Of a stretch of DNA of 15,376 bases, positions 1-6,246 are shown one piece after another. Source of the DNA: Dehalococcoidales bacterium (lineage in GTDB: Bacteria; Chloroflexota; Dehalococcoidia; Dehalococcoidales; UBA2162). Position 1 is the first letter of the stretch, and each line of letters begins with the position of its first letter. The translations under genes were made by a program, and so were the position numbers. The stretch covers positions 1-15,376 of the forward strand of contig JAFGCW010000019.1 in the NCBI GenBank assembly GCA_016932435.1, given 5' to 3'. Under the pieces are notes generated by a model that did not search any database, had not been told where the DNA came from, and saw nothing but the letters and a program-made list of their open reading frames with translations.

Positions 1-61
1 CCCATGACACCTCCAGATTCGTTTATTCTATCTCTTCTTTCGGTGTCCGTTCTATTAGACC

Positions 62-92
62 ACGGCACCTCTCTTTTTTAAGGAGAGGAGAT
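62..92. repeat. Short palindromic repeat of the CCTCTC/GAGAGG type
   Basis: An inverted repeat: CCTCTC at 68-73 and GAGAGG at 83-88, separated by a T-rich loop. It resembles the palindromes at 1937-1959 and 1976-2000, which share the CCTCTC core. It lies outside any coding region and is probably a degenerate member of a dispersed intergenic palindrome family. It could also act as a weak terminator. Confidence 0.45.
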
Positions 93-178
93 AATTCGTA
101 ACAGAGGTGAGGTTAAAAAGAAAAAACTGATACTGGAATACATAGAAATGTATTTATCTGTATTGATAGATATTTGTA

Positions 179-207
179 AGAGCGTACCGACCATATCGAT
201 ACGCTCT
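179..207 (-). terminator. Hairpin behind the first UGSC gene, possible terminator
   Basis: AGAGCGTACCGA (179-190) pairs with TCGATACGCTCT (196-207) over 12 bp, one a G-U wobble, around a 5-nt loop. It starts 11 nt beyond the stop codon of the minus-strand gene. The strand leaving the hairpin reads TTACAAATATC, which has no proper T-run. This is therefore a stable 3' hairpin rather than a textbook intrinsic terminator. Nothing else was recognised in 1-217. Confidence 0.5.
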
Positions 208-217
208 CAAACAATCT

Positions 218-1828
218 TTAGTATTTGGCGTAAACGGGAACAAGGTTTTTGTATTTATTGACCAGCTTGTTCCAGTCTTTGGGCAGGGGCAGTTTCTTGG
301 TGACGTATTCCTGCCACTGTATCCAGGCGCCGGAAGCGACGTAGATGCCGCCGGGACCTCCCGCCACGAGGATAGTGATATGTTCCGGGTCGGGAGCAAA
401 CGGGCCCTGCGGCGCTCCCGTCATGAAATCCTTCATGATGTATTCCTTAAGACTCTTCTTGGTATAACCTCCCTCAGCGAGTATATCCGCCGAACCAGGA
501 GGAAGGACGAAAATATACATACTCGGTCTTTTAACGGCGTTTGCCATCGCGTCGGCCATCGGTACGGCACCGGGCTGCCATGGGAACGTCCAATTGAAGA
601 CATTAGGGAACAGGACGGAGATAGTGCTGTCCTCCTTATCAAAGCCGTGTTCGACGTGGAATGGTTCCCAGGGACTGGCTTCTTCGTTTTCGGCTATCAC
701 CATGGTATATTTACCCGGATTGCCGAAGGAACCGGCGTCTTCAACTCCTTTACGGACACCGCCGATGTTATTGACGATAAGGCTCATGGCACGGCCGATG
801 GCGGCATTGGCGATGATGCCCGGGCTGAGAGGGCCGATGCCTGAATTGACGTGGATATCTCGGCTTGCCGGTCCGCTCAGTATCCAGAACGGCACCCACG
901 AACCCTGGCTGTCCTGGTAGTTATCCCACCTTGTCGCTCGCTCGGAGAGAGCTTCGGTCCCGGCGATTATCGCCGGAAGGTGAGTTGGCAGGGCTCCCGC
1001 CATCACGGCGTTGACGGCTATCTTCTCGACCGTGGCTTTCCCGCGTAAAGGACCAAGCGTCGTGACCAGATGGTCGGGCGGCAGGTCCGTCCCTGCCAGC
1101 ATTTCCTTTACCGCTTCCTCGGTGGGAGGGATAACCGGAAGCCCGTCACTCCAGCCGCGGCGGTAGTAGAACTGATTCACTTCCTGCAGCGAACCGCGGA
1201 AGAACAATCTTTGCGGCTTTTCAGGCTCTTTCGATTTCGGCGATTTTTCTTCTTCGGTCAACGGCCGGATTAATTCGTCGATAATAGTATCCAGCAGGGG
1301 ATCGATACCGGCTTCCACTTCTTCGGGGCTGTCCATGTTATCGACAAGCTCCTCGGAATGAAGCGAGTCCCAGACAATCCTGATGCCGGGCATTCCCTTG
1401 GCGGTGACCGCCGAGTTTTCTTCGACGAGATAGGTCTGGTTGGTAACCGGCACGGCCGGTTTTCCCATTTTTTCGACTTCGATGCCATTGTACACAAGGT
1501 ACTTCGCGCAGGTCGATCAGTTACCGACAAGCAGGATGGCGGCATCGATTCCTTCCGCCCACTTGATGAACTCATCTTTTAGGTCGGTTTCGATAACGTT
1601 GACATTCTGGTCGGTGGAATCGAAGAGAACGGTCTTTATACCGGGGTATCTTTCTTGCAGTTTCTGGCCGATGGTCTTCGTCATCTGTTTCGATGCCTGC
1701 TTGAAATTCTGGAACAGGCCGATTGTTTTGCCCTCCAGGGTATCCAGCCGGGGCGAGATACCCTGCACCGGTACCGGGTCCGATTCCGCCCACGGATTGA
1801 GGACTTCATATTGATTTGTATCACTCAT
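218..1828 (-). CDS. UGSC-type selenoprotein, full length, with in-frame TGA read as Sec104
   Basis: The frame opens at ATG 1828 after AAGGAG and runs 103 codons to a TGA at 1519-1517. It then continues in the same frame for 432 codons to TAA, giving 536 residues with U104. The motif is U104-S-T-C107, matching the U/C-x-x-C motif of the UGSC (seleno)protein family. The N-terminal part carries a PRLDTLEGKTI segment shared with the paralogue at 14171. After residue ~215 comes a second domain containing WSDGLPVIPPT and ATVEKIAVNAVMAGA, also shared with the paralogue. No signal peptide is seen, so it is probably cytoplasmic. The exact reaction is unknown to me; a redox or thiol role is inferred from the U-x-x-C pair. 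Annotation pipelines would likely split it at the TGA and call a false second gene from GTG 1495. A true stop with two separate proteins is the alternative, but the paralogue has a TGA at the matching position. Confidence 0.85.
1473..1516 (-). promoter_or_regulatory. Candidate bacterial SECIS hairpin after the UGA of the first UGSC gene
   Basis: Counting from the base after UGA, nt 1-5 (UCGAC) can pair with nt 40-44 (GUCGA). An upper stem CCUUG (18-22) pairs with CAA-U-GG (27-32), with one bulged U on the 3' side. The loop is UGUA, so it contains GU and begins 22 nt after the UGA. The distance and the G near the loop start agree with what is known of bacterial SECIS elements. It is the weakest of the three in this window because a large internal loop separates the two stems. 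Confidence 0.45.
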
Positions 1829-1852
1829 TGCAGCAACTCCTTATATAACCAA

Positions 1853-1881
1853 ATTATACTATTTAAGAGTGAGAGAGCTAC
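1853..1881 (-). promoter_or_regulatory. Probable promoter of the first UGSC gene
   Basis: The minus strand has TATAAT at 1858-1853, about 25 nt before the ATG. The region 17 nt upstream (GTAGCT) is a poor -35 match, so only the -10 is convincing. The implied leader is short and carries AAGGAG. Confidence 0.4.
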
Positions 1882-1900
1882 ATGTAAATCGTTACTTTTC

Positions 1901-2000
1901 ACCCTCACCCCGTATCAAGTACGGGGCATGCTCTAACCTCTCCCGTTAATGGAGAGAGGAAAAACTGAACCTTACCTAACCTCTCCCGTCAAGAAAGAGG
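1901..2000. repeat. Cluster of three palindromic repeat units
   Basis: Three small palindromes follow one another. CCCCGTA (1908-1914) and TACGGGG (1920-1926) form a 7-bp hairpin with loop TCAAG. CTCTCC (1938-1943) pairs with GGAGAG (1951-1956). CCTCT/AGAGG near 1978-1999 is a decayed copy. The last two begin with the same direct repeat CTAACCTCTCCCGT. This looks like a REP-like intergenic element related to the one at 62-92. It lies between two genes read leftward, upstream of the UGSC promoter. Confidence 0.55.
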
Positions 2001-2059
2001 AATATCCTGATCGATAGTAAGTGATGTTACTCAGAGATTTTCTAATTAATATTCGTCTA

Positions 2060-3028
2060 TTATTTATCTTCGTAATGGTCCTTCACCCATTCCAGGTCTG
2101 ATCTTGCCTTACCCCAGCCGACGTCGTTCTGGGGGAATCCAGCAGGTCCGGAAGCACTCGCCATCGCTTCTCTCCGTTTCCTGGCTTCTTCCTCAATCCT
2201 CTGCATTCCTTCTTTCGTAACGTAATTCACCAGGGTATCACCGTGTCGTCTCATTTCTCCCTCGGGGTCATCGGTGAAGGGCAGAACGAACAGAACGTCA
2301 TCCTCGATCCCTTTCTTGAGTCGCTGCCCCAGTTCCACCGGGTCCATTCCCTGGGCATGTATCTGGCGGAGATGATCGATCGTTTTTTCATTAACATGGT
2401 ATCCGGTATTCTTAAGGTGCTCCGGTCGTGTGTAGACGGCTTCACCGATGTTCGAATTAATATTGGTAGGACATAAGCAGGTTACGCCGATACCGTAAGG
2501 CTTCAACGCGCTCCAGTAGCATTCCATCAGCATGTTCACACCGGCCTTGGCTACAGAGTAGGGGGTGCAGCCGGGTGACGCGAGGAATCCACCCCATGAA
2601 GAAACGGCGGCTATGTGACCTCCTTTTCCTGCCTTAATCATCCGGGGAACGAAGATCACCATACCATTGACGACGGCATCGAGGTCGACACCAACCACCC
2701 AGTCGTAATCCTCGAATGTCGAAGCTTCGGCCGGACCGAAGGTATTAACTCCGGCAGTCTGTATTACAAGTTGGGGCGGTTCACCGTATACCTTCTCAAC
2801 TTCGTCTGCTGCGGCTATATAGGCTTCGCGGTCGGTGAGATCCAGCTTAATAGCATGAACTTCCGCTTTTTTCTCCTTGAAGTAGGCCATTGCTTCATCA
2901 AGGTGGTCCTGTCGAACATCGACTATTACTACTTTGCAGCCCGCTTCAGAGAAGACTTTGGCTTGACCTAGGCCGGCGCCGGAAGCTCCTCCGGTAATAA
3001 ACGCAACTTTTCCGGCAAAATCCTTCAT
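2060..3028 (-). CDS. Short-chain dehydrogenase/reductase (SDR), NAD(P)-dependent
   Basis: A 322-residue Rossmann-fold oxidoreductase. The glycine-rich cofactor loop TGGASGAGLG is at 12-21. Asp37 at the end of beta-2 (VVIVDVRQD) favours NAD(H) over NADP(H). The catalytic residues are Ser144 in VSSWGG, and Tyr157 and Lys161 in YSVAK. The usual NNAG motif is QTAG, and the fourth catalytic residue, normally Asn in a VN-x-x-G segment, appears as Asp115 (VDLDAVVNG). A long C-terminal tail (about 240-322) is basic and acidic by turns and unlike the compact 250-residue classical SDRs. The start at 3028 is supported by AAGGAG about 8 nt upstream. The substrate cannot be told from the sequence. It is read in the same direction as the UGSC gene but separated by 231 bp with repeats and a promoter, so it is probably its own unit. 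Confidence 0.9.
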   Translation of the reverse strand: MKDFAGKVAFITGGASGAGLGQAKVFSEAGCKVVIVDVRQDHLDEAMAYFKEKKAEVHAIKLDLTDREAYIAAADEVEKVYGEPPQLVIQTAGVNTFGPAEASTFEDYDWVVGVDLDAVVNGMVIFVPRMIKAGKGGHIAAVSSWGGFLASPGCTPYSVAKAGVNMLMECYWSALKPYGIGVTCLCPTNINSNIGEAVYTRPEHLKNTGYHVNEKTIDHLRQIHAQGMDPVELGQRLKKGIEDDVLFVLPFTDDPEGEMRRHGDTLVNYVTKEGMQRIEEEARKRREAMASASGPAGFPQNDVGWGKARSDLEWVKDHYEDK

Positions 3029-3127
3029 TTTATCTACTCCTTTTTCTATACAATCCTAATTAAGAGTAGTATATTCCGTGATGCAAAATCAAATAAAAGG
3101 CGAACAAATCCGGTACCGAAATATGAT

Positions 3128-3156
3128 TTGACAGTTACGTTCAATAATAGTATATT
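3128..3156 (+). promoter_or_regulatory. Strong sigma-70-type promoter of the structured RNA
   Basis: A perfect TTGACA (3128-3133) is followed by a 17-bp spacer and TATATT (3151-3156). The predicted start of transcription is near 3163. The transcript would read into the folded region and terminator ending at 3356, and then toward the operon from 3415. Confidence 0.75.
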
Positions 3157-3162
3157 TACACT

Positions 3163-3356
3163 CAGTATATTAACAAATAAATATTCTCTGATTTACGTAA
3201 CCTGGCTGTTGAGAAATAGAAAATGGTGCGTAAACGGTGTCCCGATTACAATCGGGACCGAGGGTACAGATGGAAACGTCTGTGCCTCCCGTGTTCGGAA
3301 AGGAGAAAAGATAGAAAGTTATGCTCTAAAGCACCTCCTTCCGAGGTGCTTTTTTT
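3163..3356 (+). ncRNA. Structured leader or small RNA ending in an intrinsic terminator
   Basis: About 190 nt without a gene, between a strong promoter and a terminator. Successive helices are visible. TTTACG (3192-3197) pairs with CGTAAA (3229-3234). GTCCCGAT (3239-3246) pairs with ATCGGGAC (3251-3258). An 11-bp hairpin at 3262-3287 is capped by a GAAA tetraloop at 3273-3276. CCGA (3258-3261) can pair with TCGG (3295-3298) to enclose that hairpin, competing for one base of the previous helix. The terminator follows. Such a layout fits either a riboswitch-type attenuator for the downstream Mo/W-related operon or an independent small RNA. I do not recognise the family. A molybdenum or tungsten cofactor riboswitch is a hypothesis from context only. 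Confidence 0.55.
3328..3356 (+). terminator. Intrinsic terminator (or attenuator) before the zinc-ribbon gene
   Basis: AAAGCACCTC (3328-3337) pairs with GAGGTGCTTT (3343-3352) over 10 bp around CTTCC, and is followed by a run of seven T (3350-3356). It lies 58 nt before the next start codon, so transcription of the operon must read through it or start just after it. Confidence 0.85.
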
Positions 3357-3414
3357 ATTGGTCAGACATACCCAAATGGAGCTAAAAATAATCTAGAGCG
3401 AAAGGAGAGAATCG

Positions 3415-3558
3415 ATGGAAGCCTATTGCGTCAAATGCCGTGCCAAAAGAGAAATCAAAGACCCGAAGCCAATCACTATGAAGAACGGCAAGCCTGCAAC
3501 ACAGGGAGTATGCCTGGTATGCAACACGAAAGTGTTCAGAATCGGGAAGGGTAACTAG
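3415..3558 (+). CDS. Small zinc-ribbon protein, DUF5679-like
   Basis: A 47-residue basic protein starting at ATG 3415, preceded by AAAGGAG at 7 nt. Two cysteine pairs, C5-x-x-C8 and C33-x-x-C36, are set as in a zinc ribbon. The stretch ITMKNGKPATQGVCLVCNT matches the small DUF5679 family common in Chloroflexota, which resembles zinc-ribbon repeats of topoisomerase tails. The molecular role is unknown. It comes 39 nt before the molybdopterin-oxidoreductase-like lipoprotein gene with no terminator between them, so co-transcription is likely. It is small enough to be missed by many gene finders. Confidence 0.8.
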   Translation: MEAYCVKCRAKREIKDPKPITMKNGKPATQGVCLVCNTKVFRIGKGN

Positions 3559-3597
3559 GTGAACAGACCAGAATAAATAAAAAGGGAAAAGAGTCAC

Positions 3598-5067
3598 ATG
3601 CTAATGAAAAAATGGATCCGGTATTTTACCATACTCGCAATCATCGCCACGATGGTACTTGGAGTGGCAGGTTGCGAGTCATCCGAAGAATCTGTTGAAG
3701 ATGACTCTTCAACAACCGAAACGAGTCAATCCTCCGCAGGTAAACTAACCATTATTAAAGGAGATAATAAAGTAACCTACACCGTAGAAGAAATAAAGGC
3801 CATGCCTGCCGTGGAAGGCTGGGGCGGTATCATGAACAGCTCCGGCGTCATCAGCGGTCCATTCAAACAAAAAGGCGTGGAATTAATGAATCTCCTGGAC
3901 AAGGTGGGCGGTATTTCAGACGGTGACGCCATTCGAATTACGGCGAAAGATGGTTATTCTATGACCTACTCATACGACCAGGTAGCAAACGGTAATTTCA
4001 CTACGCTCGATTGTTCTACCGGTGAAGAGGTCTCTCACGGTGAACTGACCTGTATCATTTCTTACGAAGAGGACGGGGCTGCTTTGACGGACAAGAATGG
4101 GCCTTTAAGGATAGGAATACTGAACAGCAATACCCAGGTTACCGAAGGGCACTGGTGGATAAAGTGGGTGGAGGAGATAGAGGTTGTCTCGGGAGAAAAG
4201 ACCTGGAGTCTCAGGCTTGAAGGTTTTCTCACCGAAGACGTGGATCCGGGTTCGTTCGAGTCGTGTTCGGCTCCCGGCTGCCATGGCGCTACCTGGAGTG
4301 ACGACGAAAACAGGTTATGGGAAGGGGTTCCTCTCTGGGTGCTTGCCGGAAGAATAGACGATGATAATCCTCACAGCAAAGAAGCCCAGGCTTTTAACGA
4401 TGCCGTTGCCAATGCCGGGTATGAAGTCGAAGTTATCGCGGCAGACGGATATTCTAAGACGTTTTCCAGCATAGATATCAAGCGAAACGACGACTATATC
4501 GTCAGTTTCCGCCGTGATGGGGAAGCGCTGCCGGACAATCAGTGGCCGTTAAGACTCGTGGGGCCTGAATTAACCAAAGGCGAGATGGTCGGGCAAATAA
4601 CGACAATCAAGGCTAATCTACCATCGTCCGTTGAGGATCCTGAGTGGACCCTCTGTCTGAAAGGCGCGTTAAACGAGGACATTACCCCGAGTTATTTCGC
4701 GGCTGCGTACGAGGACTGCCACGCAGCGACATGGACCGATGATGATGGTCGTGAATGGCAGGGTATTCCTCTCTGGCTGTTCGTTGGAAGAGTCGACGAT
4801 GATTTCAAGCATAACCAGAATGAACCGGGAGCATTCAATGACGTCCTCGCCGATTCCGGCTATGAAGTTGTCGTCAGCGCCGCCGACGGGTATTCGAAGA
4901 CCTTGACCAGTGAACTGGTCAAGCGAAATAACGATATGATTATAGCGTTCATGCGTGACGGAAGTCCGCTTCCCGAGAACCAGTATCCGCTCCGGCTTGT
5001 CGGTCCGGAACTTACCAAAGGCGAAATGGTCGGACAGATAGTCTGCATAGAAATTGTATTCCCGTAG
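3598..5067 (+). CDS. Lipoprotein with three molybdopterin-oxidoreductase-like repeats
   Basis: A 489-residue exported lipoprotein. A hydrophobic signal ends in the lipobox VAGC with Cys26, followed by an acidic Ser/Thr-rich linker to about residue 47. Three related modules follow at ~48-198, ~202-340 and ~348-489. Each has a DGYS or DGYSKT core, a PLR(L/I) strand and, in modules 2 and 3, the ending GPELTKGEMVGQI. Modules 2 and 3 are near-duplicates sharing a CHGATW/CHAATW motif, an IPLW segment and a GR(I/V)DDD segment. The folds match proteins annotated in Dehalococcoidia as sulfite-oxidase-like molybdopterin-binding domains. Whether it binds the cofactor is unproven. The first start is ATG 3598; ATG 3604 (MKKWIRY) is equally possible. 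The next gene encodes a tungstate/molybdate-binding protein, which supports a Mo/W theme. Confidence 0.75.
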   Translation: MLMKKWIRYFTILAIIATMVLGVAGCESSEESVEDDSSTTETSQSSAGKLTIIKGDNKVTYTVEEIKAMPAVEGWGGIMNSSGVISGPFKQKGVELMNLLDKVGGISDGDAIRITAKDGYSMTYSYDQVANGNFTTLDCSTGEEVSHGELTCIISYEEDGAALTDKNGPLRIGILNSNTQVTEGHWWIKWVEEIEVVSGEKTWSLRLEGFLTEDVDPGSFESCSAPGCHGATWSDDENRLWEGVPLWVLAGRIDDDNPHSKEAQAFNDAVANAGYEVEVIAADGYSKTFSSIDIKRNDDYIVSFRRDGEALPDNQWPLRLVGPELTKGEMVGQITTIKANLPSSVEDPEWTLCLKGALNEDITPSYFAAAYEDCHAATWTDDDGREWQGIPLWLFVGRVDDDFKHNQNEPGAFNDVLADSGYEVVVSAADGYSKTLTSELVKRNNDMIIAFMRDGSPLPENQYPLRLVGPELTKGEMVGQIVCIEIVFP

Positions 5068-5100
5068 ACAAACTACCCAGACAGGAAAGATACTATTTAA

Positions 5101-6165
5101 ATGAGAAAACTGGTCTACTACCTGTGTATACTGGTGGCTTTTAGCAGTGTGGTCCTGGTACCGGGCTGTAATTCAGAAAGTGGAACGAAAACAGAGATGC
5201 TGGTGCTGAATGCCGGCAGTCTCATGATACCCATGGAACAACTGGAGAAAGAATTCGAGTCGATTCATCCCGATATCGATCTTAGATATGAAGGACACGG
5301 CAGCATCCAGGTAATCAGGCATATTACGGAAATCGGCGATGCTGCCGATGTTGCGCTGGTGGCAGACTATTCTCTTATACCCCTTTTAATGTATCCGGCG
5401 ACGATGGAAGACGGGCAACATTTTGCCGACTGGCATATTCAGTTCGCATCGAACCAGCTTGGAATTGCCTATACGCCGGAAAGCGCTTATATGGAGGAGA
5501 TCACCATCGATAACTGGTACGACATATTCAGGAAATCGGATGTCAACATCGGATTTTCCGATCCACGCCTCGACGCGGTCGGCTACCGTTCGTTAATGCT
5601 GCTTCAGCTTGCAGAAGATCACTATCATGACGGACTGATATTCGATGATGTCATAGGTGTGAACTTCAACGCCAGAATCCGTTCAATTCAGGAAGGTTCC
5701 GACTATGTTATTACGGTGCCGGAGTTACTGGAATCGAAGAATGACCGGATATATCTTAGAGGTTTCAGCGTCCAGCTATTAGCTTTACTCGAATCGCATC
5801 AGATAGATTATGCCTTTGAATATGAAAGCGTAGCGTTACAGCACGGCTTGAAGTTCCTTCCCCTTCCTGGCGAGATAAATCTGAGTGAAGAACGCATGGC
5901 TGCTGAATACAAGAGAGTAACAGTGAAACTCGATTATCAACGTTACAAGACGGTTACTCCGGTTTTCGAAGGACTTCCTATCATATATGGAGTCACCATT
6001 CCGGCGAGTGCTCCTCACCAAGAGGAAGCAGAATTATTTGTAGAATTTCTGTTGGGCGACAAAGGCCAAAAGATACTTGCAGATAATCACCAGCCGGCTA
6101 TAATCCCACCCCTCTCAGATAATCCGGATGGTATTCCGCAAAGACTGAGCGAATTTTTGAAATGA
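5101..6165 (+). CDS. wtpA: Tungstate/molybdate ABC transporter substrate-binding lipoprotein, WtpA-like
   Basis: A 354-residue extracytoplasmic solute-binding lipoprotein that would capture tungstate or molybdate. The lipobox is VPGC with Cys23. The oxyanion-binding start NAGSL is at 37-41. The segment SDPRLDAVGYRSLM at 153-166 and FEYESVALQHGLKFLPLP at 239-256 are typical of the WtpA/ModA class that uses acidic residues to complete octahedral coordination. Asp158 and Glu240 or Glu242 are the candidates here. The permease (WtpB) and ATPase (WtpC) genes are not in the window; the next gene is on the other strand and a strong terminator intervenes. It is therefore an orphan binding protein, sharing a transcript with the molybdopterin-oxidoreductase-like lipoprotein 33 nt upstream. 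Family assignment is firm; the preference for W over Mo cannot be read from the sequence. Confidence 0.85.
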   Translation: MRKLVYYLCILVAFSSVVLVPGCNSESGTKTEMLVLNAGSLMIPMEQLEKEFESIHPDIDLRYEGHGSIQVIRHITEIGDAADVALVADYSLIPLLMYPATMEDGQHFADWHIQFASNQLGIAYTPESAYMEEITIDNWYDIFRKSDVNIGFSDPRLDAVGYRSLMLLQLAEDHYHDGLIFDDVIGVNFNARIRSIQEGSDYVITVPELLESKNDRIYLRGFSVQLLALLESHQIDYAFEYESVALQHGLKFLPLPGEINLSEERMAAEYKRVTVKLDYQRYKTVTPVFEGLPIIYGVTIPASAPHQEEAELFVEFLLGDKGQKILADNHQPAIIPPLSDNPDGIPQRLSEFLK

Positions 6166-6200
6166 CAGATCCGTATTTCGAGCAGTCTACGAATACTGAT

Positions 6201-6235
6201 ACAGGCTTCGGAGGATTTCCGAAGCCTGTTTTTTT
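6201..6235 (+). terminator. Strong intrinsic terminator of the lipoprotein operon
   Basis: ACAGGCTTCGGA (6201-6212) pairs perfectly with TCCGAAGCCTGT (6218-6229) around GGATT, followed by seven T. It separates the rightward operon from the convergent RND gene ending at 6247. On the opposite strand the T-run is absent, so it mainly serves the plus strand. Confidence 0.92.
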
Positions 6236-6246
6236 GTGAAGATGAT

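Noticed and set aside
218..1495. Separate gene starting at GTG 1495 on the minus strand
   Set aside because: It is in the same frame as the upstream part, lacks a ribosome site, and the paralogue at 14171 also has a TGA at the same place. One selenoprotein gene explains both parts.
380..1582. Several plus-strand reading frames opposite the first UGSC gene
   Set aside because: No ribosome sites or family resemblance; they are antisense shadows of a gene with clear homology on the minus strand.
3239..3298. SRP RNA or a c-di-GMP riboswitch in the structured region
   Set aside because: The conserved core sequences of those RNAs are not present; only the presence of helices and a GAAA loop is certain.
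3820..5060. Cytochrome-like heme binding in the triple-repeat lipoprotein
   Set aside because: There is no CxxCH motif; the single CX4CH-like pattern in module 2 is not kept in module 3, which has only DCH.
6163..6240. Possible Sec read-through at the TGA ending the WtpA-like gene
   Set aside because: The protein is complete at its family length, the extension has no family resemblance, and it runs straight through a strong intrinsic terminator.
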